A DNA stretch of 41,656 nucleotides from Nostoc sp. CHAB 5844 (lineage in GTDB: Bacteria; Cyanobacteriota; Cyanobacteriia; Cyanobacteriales; Nostocaceae), in contig NZ_JAIVFW010000063.1 of assembly GCF_020829595.1 (NCBI RefSeq), forward strand, positions 1 to 41,656, in the 5' to 3' direction. Shown here one piece after another: positions 23,806 through 32,647 of the stretch (position 1 is the first letter of the stretch; each line of letters starts with the position of its first letter). A program made the translations under genes and the position numbers. Under the pieces are notes generated by a model. The model saw only the letters and a program-made list of their open reading frames with translations. It made no database searches and was not told the DNA's origin.

Positions 23806-26800
23806 CTATTCTATGCCTTCAATTCGGTCTTCAACTTCTTGGTACAACTCGCGCAGGCGGTCTAAATTTTCCTCGCTAGTTTCCCAATAACCGCGACCAT
23901 TCACTTCTAACAAAGTTGATACAACTTTGCGGAAAGAATGGGGGTTGAGGTTCATCAAGCGTTTCTGCATTTCTTCATCTTTGATGAAGGTTTCGTTTGT
24001 GTCCTCATAAATCCAGTTGTCAACTGCGCCAGCTGTGGCACTCCAACCCATTGTGTTTACCAACCGTTTGGAGAGTTCGCGGACACCTTCGTAACCGTGA
24101 GACAGCATACCTTCATACCATTTGGGATTTAATAATTTGGTACGGGCATCTAAGCGCACGGTTTCAGATAATGTACGGACTTGGGCATTGGCTGTGGTGG
24201 TGTCTGCAATGTAAGATGCTGGTGTTTTGCCATCACCACGCAGACTTGAGACAACTTTGGTGGGGTCAGAGTCGAAGTAGTGGGAAACGTCAGTCAAACT
24301 AATCTCGGAAGAATCCAGGTTTTGGAATGTCGCCTCAGCAGTTTTTAGAGTGCTTTCAAAAATCTGGCGAGATTGTTCCATCATGCCAGGGTTATCGGCA
24401 CTGAAGGCGAAGGATTTACGAGTGAGGTACATTTCTTGTAACTCGGCTTCGCTTTCCCAGGTGCTGTTTTCTACTGCCAAGTTGATGTTTGACGAGTAGG
24501 AACCGGAAGCATTGGAGAAAACGCGGGTTGCTGCTTGACGCAGATTAATTCCCAATTCCTCAGCTTGCTGCATAGCGTGTTTGCGGACAAAGTTCACTTC
24601 TGTAGGTTCATCCGCTTCCGCAGCCATCTTCACGGCTTGATCGAGTAAGTTCATCTGGTTGATGAACAAGTCGCGGAATACACCAGAACAGTTGATAACT
24701 ACATCAATTCTGGGTCGTCCCAATTCTTCTAAGGGAATTAACTCCAACTTGTTCACCCGTCCCAAGGCATCAGGAACCGGACGCACACCCACCATCCACA
24801 TGATTTGTGCTAGGGATTCGCCGTAGGTTTTGATGTTATCGGTTCCCCAGAGAACGCAGGCGATGGTTTCGGGCCAATTACCATTATTTTCGGTTTTGTT
24901 TCGTGCTAACAGTCTATCAACAACAATTTTTGCTGATTGTACAGCCGCCGCCGTGGGGATAGCTTGGGGGTCGAGGGCGTGGATATTCTTACCTGTGGGC
25001 AATACATCTGGGTTGCGGATGGGGTCGCCACCAGGGCCGGGAAGAATGTATTCGCCTTCTAAGCCTTTGAGTAATGCGCCGAGTTCGTTGTCTGCACAAA
25101 CTTGTTGCAAGCAGAATTCTAAATACTCGAACAGGGGTTTCAAGGCGGAAGTATCAACTTTGGGATAACCTGCTTTATGCAGTGCTTCTACCCAAGGTTC
25201 TTTTTTGCCCATGTTGAAGAAATTCAACTTGGAAACTAGGGAAACTCTTCCTTCTGCGTCTGTTTGTTCTTTAACTAACGCACCAACGGCGGCGCGAGTT
25301 GCTAAGGTGATGTCTTGCAACAGTTGGACATCTTCTAGTACGCCTTTGTCGCTGTTTTGGTAGATTTCGTCAATGTTACGCCCAACACTATTAGCGATAA
25401 TGCGGGGTAAGCTGAGGATTTCTTCTTCTTGACGGTCTAAGCTGGCGATGTTTACTAGAGTTGCAACGGCTTCTTCTGCACTGGGTGGTTTCCCAATGAC
25501 GTGTAAGCCACAAGGTAACAACCGCGATTCAATTTCCATCAACTTGCGGTAGACGCTGCCAACGATATTATCCCGTTCTTCTGGGGTCATATCTTTGGCA
25601 TCGATTAGGGGCAAGTCGATATCTTTATCTAGGTTCACCATCCGGCATTTATCCATGATGGTGTTGACAATGGGGATACCGCGACCGCTATCTTTTAGGG
25701 TTTGGTAAGACGCAATTAATTCGCTGAGTTCTTTCAAACCTTTGTACAAACCAGCATTTTCTGCGGGTGGTGTCAGGTAAGAAATTGTCTCGGCGTAACT
25801 GCGGCGTTTGGCAATTGTGGCTTCGCTGGGGTTGTTGGCAGCGTAATAGTACAAGTTGGGAATATTACCAATCAAGTTATCTGGATAACATTCGCCTGAC
25901 ATCCCCATTTGCTTACCTGGCATGAATTCTAAGGAACCGTGAGTACCAAAGTGCAGGACAGCATCAGCACCCCAAATTCTTTCTAGGTAAGTGTAGTAAG
26001 CAGCAAAGCCGTGATGTGGGCTGGCGGAACGGGAGAACAACAACCGCATGGGGTCGCCTTCGTAACCAAAGGTAGGCTGTACACCAATGAAGACGTTACC
26101 GAATTGCTTACCGTAAATTAGTAAGTTTTGTCCGTCGCTGTTGAGATTTCCTGGTGGTGGCCCCCAGTTTTCTTCTAGGCGTTGGGAATAAGGTGTCAGT
26201 TCTTCGTATTCTGGGACTGACATCTTGTAGGCAATGTTGAGTTCGGGACTGGCGTACTGGGCTTGTGCGTCGTGGATGACTTCTTGCATCAGTGCTGCGG
26301 CTGATTCTGGTAGTTCTGGCAAGTCATACCCATTATTTTTCAGCGCCTTCATCACTTCGTAGATAGAACCGAATACATCAAGGTATGCGGCGGTTCCGAC
26401 GTTGCCTTTATCGGGGGGGAAGCTGAAAACGGTGATCGCAACTTTTTTGTTTAGTTTGGGTTTGCGACGGAGGTTAGCCCACCTCAATGCACGTTGCGCT
26501 ACGGCTTCGATGCGATCGCGCAGGGCGATCGCCTTCCCAGTGGCCCCATCTCTACCCGATAATATAATCGGCTCGATCGCTCCATCTAATTCGGGAATAG
26601 CAATTTGTAAAGCTACTTGAATCGGATGTAAGCCTAAATCGCTATCCATCCACTCTTCTGTAGTTTGGAATACTAAGGGCAACGCCACCATGTAAGGGCG
26701 ATTTAAGCGTTTGAGTGCGTCAATTGCCTTGGGATGGTCTTGTCTTGCAGGGCCACCAACTAAAGCAAAACCAGTTAAGGAAATAACTGCATCTACTAGC

Positions 26801-27792
26801 GGTGTGTTGGTGGTTGGTTCGTAGAAGTAGGCATCCACAGGCTTGGAGAAATCTAAACCACCAGCAAATACTGGTACTACTCTTGCACCTAATGCTTCCA
26901 ACTCCTGCACCATCGCCACGTAATGGGCATCATCTCCTGTGACTAGGTGAGTACGTTGTAATACTAATCCTACACAGGGTGCTAAGGGATCTTTCAGGTC
27001 TTGGGAAATATCTCGTCGGGCGCTGTACCAGTTGAGATATTCTCTGACATCCTCATACATGGTCGTTGCTAAAGGATGCCAAATTCCCATGTCAGGATAA
27101 ACTACTGGTGCTTGATATTGTATAGACGCGAAATTTCGTGTCTCTACGCCTTTTAATACATATTTATCAGCCAGCATTAGCAAGAAGTTTTCCAGGTTTT
27201 CTGGAGAACCACCTAGCCAATACTGAAAACTCAGCATGAAATTGCGTGCGTCCTGTGCTTTATCCATTGGCAAGAACTTCAGCACTTGGGGCAGTGTCCG
27301 CAATAGCTTCAGCATTCCATCTTGGAATCCTGCACCGGATTTTTCTTTGCGTTTCCGCATGAATTGTGCGATCGCACTTTTCGATTGTCCCAACTGTGCC
27401 AAGGAAAAACTGCCCATTTTATTCAGGCGCATTACCTCTGGCATTGATGGGAAGACAACGGCAACGTCTAGATTATCGCGGTACGGTTCTACGGCTGCTA
27501 CTACTTTCTGTGCTAAGTCTTCGATAAAAATCAGTGAGGCAATAAAAATATTGGCACTTTGTATATCCCGTTGGAACTCTTCGTAATTTTCTGCGTCTCG
27601 GAGTTCCTCAATTAAGTACCCGCTGATTTCGATCGCAAGATCGGGATTGTTTGCGTTAATCGTGCGAACCGCTTGCGACAATGCACTCTGGTACTGGGAC
27701 TCAAGCACGACATAGACCACCTTGATTAAATTACGTCCGCGCAGGTTATCAGGCGCAATATGTCTAATGGTGGACTTGACGTGGGTGAACAT
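23806..27792 (-). CDS. chlH: Magnesium chelatase subunit H
   Basis: The 1328-residue protein is full-length ChlH/BchH, the porphyrin-binding subunit that, with ChlI and ChlD, inserts Mg2+ into protoporphyrin IX using ATP, the first committed step of chlorophyll synthesis. Signature blocks include [38 protein letters not shown] (about residue 615-630) and [27 protein letters not shown] precedes ATG 27792, and a terminator follows the stop. Unusually, codons at 27120-27147 (VETRNFASI, just before [14 protein letters not shown]) coincide with a copy of the window's GAGACG palindrome, suggesting in-frame insertion of a repeat into a variable loop. Cyanobacteria may hold more than one chlH-like gene; this copy looks functional. 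Confidence 0.97.
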   Translation of the reverse strand: MFTHVKSTIRHIAPDNLRGRNLIKVVYVVLESQYQSALSQAVRTINANNPDLAIEISGYLIEELRDAENYEEFQRDIQSANIFIASLIFIEDLAQKVVAAVEPYRDNLDVAVVFPSMPEVMRLNKMGSFSLAQLGQSKSAIAQFMRKRKEKSGAGFQDGMLKLLRTLPQVLKFLPMDKAQDARNFMLSFQYWLGGSPENLENFLLMLADKYVLKGVETRNFASIQYQAPVVYPDMGIWHPLATTMYEDVREYLNWYSARRDISQDLKDPLAPCVGLVLQRTHLVTGDDAHYVAMVQELEALGARVVPVFAGGLDFSKPVDAYFYEPTTNTPLVDAVISLTGFALVGGPARQDHPKAIDALKRLNRPYMVALPLVFQTTEEWMDSDLGLHPIQVALQIAIPELDGAIEPIILSGRDGATGKAIALRDRIEAVAQRALRWANLRRKPKLNKKVAITVFSFPPDKGNVGTAAYLDVFGSIYEVMKALKNNGYDLPELPESAAALMQEVIHDAQAQYASPELNIAYKMSVPEYEELTPYSQRLEENWGPPPGNLNSDGQNLLIYGKQFGNVFIGVQPTFGYEGDPMRLLFSRSASPHHGFAAYYTYLERIWGADAVLHFGTHGSLEFMPGKQMGMSGECYPDNLIGNIPNLYYYAANNPSEATIAKRRSYAETISYLTPPAENAGLYKGLKELSELIASYQTLKDSGRGIPIVNTIMDKCRMVNLDKDIDLPLIDAKDMTPEERDNIVGSVYRKLMEIESRLLPCGLHVIGKPPSAEEAVATLVNIASLDRQEEEILSLPRIIANSVGRNIDEIYQNSDKGVLEDVQLLQDITLATRAAVGALVKEQTDAEGRVSLVSKLNFFNMGKKEPWVEALHKAGYPKVDTSALKPLFEYLEFCLQQVCADNELGALLKGLEGEYILPGPGGDPIRNPDVLPTGKNIHALDPQAIPTAAAVQSAKIVVDRLLARNKTENNGNWPETIACVLWGTDNIKTYGESLAQIMWMVGVRPVPDALGRVNKLELIPLEELGRPRIDVVINCSGVFRDLFINQMNLLDQAVKMAAEADEPTEVNFVRKHAMQQAEELGINLRQAATRVFSNASGSYSSNINLAVENSTWESEAELQEMYLTRKSFAFSADNPGMMEQSRQIFESTLKTAEATFQNLDSSEISLTDVSHYFDSDPTKVVSSLRGDGKTPASYIADTTTANAQVRTLSETVRLDARTKLLNPKWYEGMLSHGYEGVRELSKRLVNTMGWSATAGAVDNWIYEDTNETFIKDEEMQKRLMNLNPHSFRKVVSTLLEVNGRGYWETSEENLDRLRELYQEVEDRIEGIE
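27120..27147. repeat. GAGACG palindrome inside the chlH coding region
   Basis: GTATAGACGCGAAA / TTTCGTGTCTCTAC is a 28-base palindrome with two mismatched pairs, lying within chlH and in frame. Its core matches the intergenic palindromes at 1657, 22978 and especially 30725 (GTACAGACGCGATT, perfect). It encodes VETRNFASI, a segment between conserved ChlH blocks. Confidence 0.75.
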
Positions 27793-28247
27793 GCTTGCTC
27801 TGCTCCTTTGATGCGTGTTCTCTACTGGAAGTTCTTCGCGGCTCTTGACCGCTACAGGTCACTTCTTTTTTTCGGCAATAAGAGTTTTTTATCAGAAAAA
27901 CCTTATCCAGAGAGCATTTTGCCTGATTTCTGACACAAATTGATATAAAAAATGAAATATTTTTTTACAAATATTGACAAGCATCCAAGCGCTTAACTCA
28001 GCTTTTGTCATATTTATTTACATAAATATTTAGCTATTTAGTTATAAAACATTGTGTAGTTATAGCCATTTGCAATTGAATAGACCACAGGGCGAACGGC
28101 CGTTTGCCCCTACAATAATTTCATATTCCATTCAATTGAACACTGCTGTCAGCAATTTCAAGAAAAGCCTCCTAGGAGACAGCGGGGAACTATGAGTTTA
28201 ACAAGATAAAAATATGTCTAAAATTAATTTTGAAAAGAGCATTCCTA
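27793..28247. other. chlH leader and AT-rich intergenic region
   Basis: About 455 bases with no gene. The chlH promoter and leader lie at the left end. At 28073-28138 CAATTGAAT and ATTCAATTG are terminal inverted repeats around the palindrome GGGCGAACGGCCGTTTGCCC (28090-28109), a MITE-like element. Otherwise the DNA is AT-rich without visible signals. Confidence 0.55.
28073..28138. repeat. Small inverted-repeat element around GGGCGAACGG
   Basis: Nine-base ends CAATTGAAT (28073-28081) and ATTCAATTG (28130-28138) enclose a 20-base GC-rich palindrome (28090-28109, one mismatched pair). Parts of it (GAATGGAATA and AAATTATTGTAG) recur in inverted order at about 32399-32437, suggesting a second, degraded copy. 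Confidence 0.6.
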
Positions 28248-28700
28248 TTAATTAGGTAAAAATTCATCATCAATTACATCTGCCAAATTATATGGGCATT
28301 CTTGAGGAAATGTTGCTAAAGCCAAGCCAGTTTCAGCTTTTGCTTGCTTGACGGCTTCTGTGTAAGATTCTGCAAATATACTTTCTAAATAAGGCTTGAG
28401 GCTGGGAGATTCTTTGATTACTTTCTTGATTCGTCTGCGATGTTCCACAATACTTCCTTCCCAGCTACCACTTCTGTGCTCAGGTTGAAATTGCCATTTC
28501 AGCAGATGCAAGATAACTACAATCAAGTTACTTTCTAAACTTCTTCTCTCACTCCTTCCCATATCCTCAATTTCTTCAATCAGATTCTCCCAATCCACAC
28601 TGGAATAGTCTTGATTTCGGAGTTTTTCTACAGTCGTCTCTATCCATTGCAGATAATCTACCTCATAAAGATTGCGGAAATCAGTTTTTAGAGGAGACAT
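28248..28700 (-). CDS. DUF29 family protein
   Basis: The 150-residue protein has the DUF29 pattern: NLYEVDYLQWIETTVEKLRN, VDWENLIEEIEDMGRSERRS, LLKWQFQPEHRSGSWEGSI and PQECPYNLADVIDDEFLP. It is all-helical, found in many copies in cyanobacteria, and has no proven role, though it is often near toxin-antitoxin genes and mobile DNA. The ATG at 28700 is chosen on family length. It stands alone here. Confidence 0.92.
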   Translation of the reverse strand: MSPLKTDFRNLYEVDYLQWIETTVEKLRNQDYSSVDWENLIEEIEDMGRSERRSLESNLIVVILHLLKWQFQPEHRSGSWEGSIVEHRRRIKKVIKESPSLKPYLESIFAESYTEAVKQAKAETGLALATFPQECPYNLADVIDDEFLPN

Positions 28701-28809
28701 AGCAGTTTTTATTGTGAATTTGCTAGATAATCAACCAAGTCAAGAAGCAGTTATATTTTCACGCAGAGGCGCAGAGGAGAGCATAAGAAAGTAGTTTATG
28801 CAATATAAC

Positions 28810-29022
28810 CTAATCTTCCACCACTTCCATCAAATCTTCAATCGATATACCGAAAGCACGGGCTATTTTTTGAACAGCAGTCAGATCAACCATATTCATC
28901 CCTGGGTGTCGAGCATAACTTTTCACTGTGTTGTAGTTTACATTCGCTCGTTCAGCTACCTCTTTGATTGTCCAACTTCTTTCTGCTGCAAGTTCTCTAA
29001 TCTTTAGTCTGACTAGCCCCAT
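28810..29022 (-). CDS. Small XRE-type helix-turn-helix regulator
   Basis: The 70-residue protein is essentially one Cro/C1-type helix-turn-helix: LKIRELAAERSWTIKEVAER, VNYNTVKSYARHPGMN, then IARAFGISIEDLMEVVED. It is likely a dimeric repressor. The palindrome GGTGGAATTCCACC and a further ATTCCACCTT lie 23-64 bases upstream of its start, in the usual place for an autoregulatory operator. No partner toxin is evident; the divergent gene at 29183 may be co-regulated. Confidence 0.88.
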   Translation of the reverse strand: MGLVRLKIRELAAERSWTIKEVAERANVNYNTVKSYARHPGMNMVDLTAVQKIARAFGISIEDLMEVVED

Positions 29023-29044
29023 TTTTTATCTTGACAAAGGCGAG

Positions 29045-29086
29045 ATTCCACCTTTTAATAGCTATATAGAGGTGGAATTCCACCTT
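29045..29086. promoter_or_regulatory. Operator-like palindrome GGTGGAATTCCACC with repeat
   Basis: ATTCCACCTT appears at 29045-29054 and 29077-29086, the second as part of a perfect 14-base palindrome (29071-29084). Between them is TTTTAATAGCTATATAGA, which may hold the promoter. It is most likely bound by the XRE regulator encoded just downstream on the minus strand. Confidence 0.6.
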
Positions 29087-29182
29087 CAGTATGACCAACA
29101 TCAAAAGCGATCGCTCTGATAGCCTGGAAAACTTGAGAGCGATCGCATTTCTCAAACATCCCACGAAGGGGAAGATTGCTCT

Positions 29183-29377
29183 ATGATATCAACGTCTCAG
29201 CCAAAATCAAATACTCATCCTTGGTGTATTATTCGTCAACTACCAAATATGCAACGGTTGGTAGTTGCGCGGTTTCATCGTCGTCATGATGCGGATGGAT
29301 ATATCCAAATTTTGCGACAATTACTGCCCACGACCAAGCATGTGATTGTGTTTGACTTGGTACAGAAAGAATCTTAA
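29183..29377 (+). CDS. Small conserved cyanobacterial protein
   Basis: The 64-residue protein reads HPWCIIRQLPNMQRLVVARF then RRHDADGYIQILRQLLP and VIVFD. I recall this short family (HPWCI.R.LP...VARF..R.DADG....L....P......VFD) in Nostoc-type genomes, where it is annotated as hypothetical. It is soluble, without a membrane segment. A GGGGAAG lies about 11 bases upstream of the ATG. The XRE gene is divergent. Role unknown. Confidence 0.65.
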   Translation: MISTSQPKSNTHPWCIIRQLPNMQRLVVARFHRRHDADGYIQILRQLLPTTKHVIVFDLVQKES

Positions 29378-29485
29378 TTTCAGCATTACCCAAATCTAGA
29401 AACAGCGATCGCTATGATAGTCTTGATGGCTGTTGGGCGATCGCTCAATAATATGAAGTGAAGTAGTAAAAATTAATTATTGGTT

Positions 29486-29692
29486 ATGTCCCGCACGTTT
29501 ACAGCCATTGTGTATTGGGAAGAAGATGTCTACGTAGCTGAGTGTCCAGAGGTAGGAACAGCTAGTCAAGGTGAAACCATTGAAGAAGCTATTGTGAATC
29601 TTCAAGAAGCAACAGAGCTTTATCTAGAGGAATTTCCTCTCCCTAATACCAGTCGCCGTTTGTTAACTACATTTGAGGTGATGAGTGCCTAA
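29486..29692 (+). CDS. HicB-type antitoxin of a decayed hicBA pair
   Basis: The 68-residue protein is a HicB antitoxin: FTAIVYWEEDVYVAECPEVG, TASQGETIEEAIVNLQEATE and LEEFPLPNTSRRLLTTFEV. The ATG at 29486 is preferred to a TTG two codons earlier. Its stop overlaps the start of a broken hicA (29685-29741), so the antitoxin outlived its toxin. The remaining antitoxin may still act on other HicA proteins or be on its way to loss. Confidence 0.88.
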   Translation: MSRTFTAIVYWEEDVYVAECPEVGTASQGETIEEAIVNLQEATELYLEEFPLPNTSRRLLTTFEVMSA

Positions 29693-29741
29693 GCTACCAC
29701 GAGTACCTGCTTCTGAGGTTATTCGTGTTTTAGAACGCTAA
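29685..29741 (+). pseudogene. hicA: Truncated hicA toxin remnant
   Basis: A GTG at 29685, overlapping the hicB stop, begins PKLPRVPASEVIRVLER and then hits TAA (29739-29741) after 18 codons. This is exactly the HicA N-terminus (PKLPRVT..E.I..LER), where functional proteins continue with G-F--RQ-GSH. Beyond the stop NGSIQK may be the decayed continuation, and the catalytic His region is missing. The toxin is therefore inactive. Confidence 0.8.
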
Positions 29742-29907
29742 AATGGTTCAATCCAAAAATTAATCCCACAAATCCTTAACACTCAATACTTTTCCTAGAC
29801 CCTAATATTAGAGTAAAGTAAACAAGTGTAAAGAAGTATCTCTTTTCTCTGTTACTTTTTAAAACAACTTGTTCACTTCTACTGTTGATATTTGTATAAG
29901 AACATCC

Positions 29908-30717
29908 ATGCAGTCTCGTTTTTGGCGACAAATTTTAGTATCCATAGCAGTATTTTTCGTAGCTGGGTCAATTTGGGCAACAAATCCCTCCTCAGCACTT
30001 GCTTATGACAACCCTGAGTTGTTACCCAACTTCCAAACTCCGGTTGTTGATTTGGCTAAAACACTCACTGACATCCAAGAAGACAAGCTAGTTTCAGATT
30101 TAGAGCAATTTGAAACCGAAACTGGCTGGAAACTGCGAGTATTAACACAGTACGATCGCACCCCCGGTAGAGCAGTGATTAATTATTGGGGTTTGGATGA
30201 TAAAAGTATTCTGCTAGTTGCTGATTCTCGTGGTGGTAACATTCTCAGTTTTAGTATTGGTGATGCAGTTTATGAACTGTTACCCCGCACATTTTGGATA
30301 GAATTACAAACTCGCTTTGGTAACTTGTACTTTGTGCGCGAACAAGGTGAAGATCAAGCAATATTACAAGCTCTAGACTCAGTTAAAGGCTGCTTGCTCA
30401 AAGGTGGATGTAATGTTGTGCCTGGACTGCCAAGAGAACAGTGGATTCTCACCTTAGTCACCTCAGTCATTGGTGGGATAATTTGCGGCTTTGCAGCGCA
30501 ACCCCGCAACGACAAACAAATTGTTGCTTGGCAATGGGCATTAATTTTCTCGCCTTTATGGGGAATTTTGTTCATAGCCTTCGGTATTGGGCCAGTAGTT
30601 ACCCGCACTAGCGATTGGTTGCCCCTAGTTCGCAATATTTCTGGCTTTTTAATCGGTGCTTTAGTTGCTTACCTATCTCCTGTGTTCAGTCGTCCTTCTT
30701 CTAGTGCTGAGTTGTAA
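29908..30717 (+). CDS. TPM-domain protein, Psb32-like
   Basis: The 269-residue protein has a signal peptide (cut after ALA, before YDNPELLP), a TPM domain (FQTPVVDLAKTLTDIQEDKL, then WKLRVLTQYDRTPGRAV and DKSILLVADSRGGNILSFSI) and three C-terminal membrane segments. Cyanobacterial TPM proteins of this type are homologous to Psb32/TLP18.3, which help repair photosystem II and sit on the lumenal side of the thylakoid. The start is ATG 29908, giving a proper signal peptide, not the in-frame ATG at 29869. The single pair of cysteines in GCLLKGGCNVVPG is noticeable. The gene is monocistronic, followed by a palindrome at 30725. Confidence 0.85.
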   Translation: MQSRFWRQILVSIAVFFVAGSIWATNPSSALAYDNPELLPNFQTPVVDLAKTLTDIQEDKLVSDLEQFETETGWKLRVLTQYDRTPGRAVINYWGLDDKSILLVADSRGGNILSFSIGDAVYELLPRTFWIELQTRFGNLYFVREQGEDQAILQALDSVKGCLLKGGCNVVPGLPREQWILTLVTSVIGGIICGFAAQPRNDKQIVAWQWALIFSPLWGILFIAFGIGPVVTRTSDWLPLVRNISGFLIGALVAYLSPVFSRPSSSAEL

Positions 30718-30724
30718 GTGCTGA

Positions 30725-30752
30725 GTACAGACGCGATTAATCGCGTCTGTAC
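30725..30752. terminator. Perfect 28-base palindrome after the TPM gene
   Basis: GTACAGACGCGATT joined to its exact reverse complement AATCGCGTCTGTAC forms a 14-bp stem 8 bases after the TPM stop. It lacks a clean U-run, but is positioned as a transcript end. It is the closest relative of the palindrome inside chlH. It is followed (30780-30815) by TGACCATTGACAA-type short repeats. Confidence 0.6.
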
Positions 30753-30880
30753 AAGAGAGTGCTGAGTTACCCAAATAAATGACCATTGACAATTGACCAA
30801 TGACCATTGACAAATAACTAATTACTCAGCACTCTCCGAAGCTGATAAGCTGAAAGCTGGTATATCAGCGCTGAATAGTG

Positions 30881-31510
30881 ATGGAATGGCACGTAACTGA
30901 TGCTCAAAGTTTAGCAATCATTGATAGCGAAATTGGCGATCATGTCTTTTCACCCGCAGAGTATGAAATTGTGCGGCGGGTGATATACGCCACAGCTGAC
31001 TTTGAATATAAGTCTCTAATTCGCTTTTCGGAACATGCTTTGCAAGCTGGTGCAGCGGCGTTAGCAGCACGTACCACAATAGTAGTAGATGTGCCAATGG
31101 TACAAGTAGGTATCGCTTACGACATCCAGAACACTTTCGCTAACCCAGTCTATTGCAGCATGGAAACAGTCACACGTCCCCAAAAGGAAAAAACTCTGGC
31201 AGCGTGGGGAATTGAAACTCTAGCCAAGCGTTATCCAGAGGGGATTTTTGTGGTTGGTCAAGCCCAAACAGCATTAACAGCACTGGTGGATTTGATTGAA
31301 GCTGAAGAAATTCGACCAGCTATAATAATTGCGACTCCAGTCGGATTTGTAGATGTAGACACTGCTAAAAGCCGCTTACAAGACTCTTTAGTGCCTTATA
31401 TTACAATTGAAAGTCGCAAAGGAAATGCTGTTGTGGCAGCTGCGGTTGTTGATGGACTGGTAGATTTAGCTTGGCAAGCTTACGGACAGAATGCGAATCG
31501 GGGAAGCTAG
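30881..31510 (+). CDS. cobH: Precorrin-8X methylmutase
   Basis: The 209-residue protein matches CobH/CbiC: PAEYEIVRRVIYATADFEY, the active-site region LIRFSEHALQAGAAALAART, VDVPMVQVGI and AIIIATPVGFVDVDTAKSRL. It moves the methyl group from C-11 to C-12 of precorrin-8X, giving hydrogenobyrinic acid or cobyrinic acid in cobalamin synthesis. The ATG at 30881 is chosen; a GTG one codon earlier is possible. No other cobalamin gene is adjacent, as is common in cyanobacteria with scattered cob genes. No riboswitch is seen upstream. Confidence 0.93.
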   Translation: MEWHVTDAQSLAIIDSEIGDHVFSPAEYEIVRRVIYATADFEYKSLIRFSEHALQAGAAALAARTTIVVDVPMVQVGIAYDIQNTFANPVYCSMETVTRPQKEKTLAAWGIETLAKRYPEGIFVVGQAQTALTALVDLIEAEEIRPAIIIATPVGFVDVDTAKSRLQDSLVPYITIESRKGNAVVAAAVVDGLVDLAWQAYGQNANRGS

Positions 31511-32099
31511 TGTAACCCTTTTCTATGACTCTGGTGAGAGAAAAATAAATGTAGGTTGGGGAGCCACTTGCGTGGGCGGGTTTCCCGACTTGAGCTGCAT
31601 TGGCGGTTGAACGCAGTGAAACCCAACAAAAGCAAGGTTTTTGGATGTTGGGTTTCGTTCCTCAAACGCCACTGAGGGAGTCGGGAAACCCGACGACAGT
31701 TGCGCGACTATCACCGAAACCATGCGCGGCAGTTGCGTGACTGTCGGCAAAGCCGACGACAGTCACCTCAAGTCGAGCCAGTGCGTTGCGGTGAGCAGTC
31801 CGTTGGGCGGCTTTGCCGACAGTCACGGAACTGCGAACCCGAAGGGGGGTTCCAAGCGTTGTAGCAACTGGCGTGGCAGAGCCTTTCGGCAATCGCTCAT
31901 GGTGGAAACCCCCAAGACCGCGTTGCCTCACCACGGTGCTGTCTCCCCAACGCACTGCCGACGCTCCTGCGTCGAAGATCGCTGCGCTAACACCACGGCA
32001 CTGTCTCTCCAACGCAGTGGCTCCCCAACAAACGCCTAAATTTATGAAAGTCCTTAAAAATCAGGGTTGGGGATTTTTATCGAGCGAGAGTGATTAAAG
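31511..32099. repeat. GC-rich dispersed repeat block
   Basis: Nearly 600 bases of repeats. The left part (31550-31650) is a copy of the TTGGGTTTC..CCCAACC family with an inverted GTCGGGAAACCCG pair (about 31583 and 31680). The rest repeats AGTTGCG..GACTGTCGGCAAAGCCGAC in various orientations. Bases 31772-31835 match 8918-8981 inverted. Open frames on both strands (up to about 130 codons) result from the high GC content and are not credible. Confidence 0.8.
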
Positions 32100-32318
32100 A
32101 GGGATAATTTAAGCCAGCATCGGGTAGTGCATAAAAACATCAAACCCGCGAATATTTTGATTCATCCCGTTCAGATTCAAGCTTATGCGTCCCAGAGTCG
32201 GTTTCAAGAAGCGATGGCGATCGCTCGTAATGCCGTGAAGGAATTTAACATTTATCTTCCAGAACAAGCGACAACCGCAGACATTGCCCTGCTTACCTTC
32301 CGGAGTTTTTTCTTTTGA
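32100..32318 (+). pseudogene. Scar of a large Ser/Thr kinase / ATPase gene
   Basis: An open stretch reads QHRVVHKNIKPANILIHP, the catalytic-loop motif HRDLKPxN of protein kinases as found in cyanobacterial kinase/AAA-ATPase/histidine-kinase giants. The conserved Asp of HxD is replaced by Asn. It then passes directly into QAYASQSRFQEAMAIARNAV and FNIYLPEQ, which resembles the TPR-like middle part of the same giant proteins, many hundred residues further on in an intact copy. So this is an internally deleted remnant: no DFG loop, no start (a GTG at 32127 cannot give a fold), premature end. It lies against the repeat block at 31511-32099, which may have caused the loss. Confidence 0.55.
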
Positions 32319-32647
32319 TTCTTTTATTCAGAATACCCGGAAAGTGACACAAAAGGGATAGATGCGACAGTCCACTACAATTTACAGCGGTTTTCAAATG
32401 AATGGAATACACCCTTGGAAAATTAAATTATTGTAGTATTACATAAAATAGTTATTTATAAATATTTGCTAAATTTACCTTTTCCTAGTATTTCCTTAAC
32501 CTTGATTCAGTAGATTTTCGGGGACTAATTACACAGAAAAATCTACAAGAATACTCAGCGTAGTACAGTACGAGCTATTGCAAGATAGGTCGAAATTTTG
32601 TGTTGATTGTCCGTAATTTTATCCTTTTGCCTATTTGTTTAATACTT
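32319..32647. other. Leader region of the giant nuclease gene
   Basis: About 330 AT-rich bases. A fragment at about 32399-32437 resembles the element at 28073-28138. Promoter and leader of the giant gene should lie in the last 150 bases. No strong ribosome site is visible. Confidence 0.45.

Noticed and set aside
30718-30880. Cobalamin riboswitch before cobH
   Set aside because: The region has only a dispersed palindrome and TGACCATTGACAA repeats; no B12-box-like sequence was seen.
31641-32097. Long open frames on both strands in the GC-rich block
   Set aside because: They run through repeats shared with 8821-8981, lack ribosome sites and overlap each other on opposite strands.
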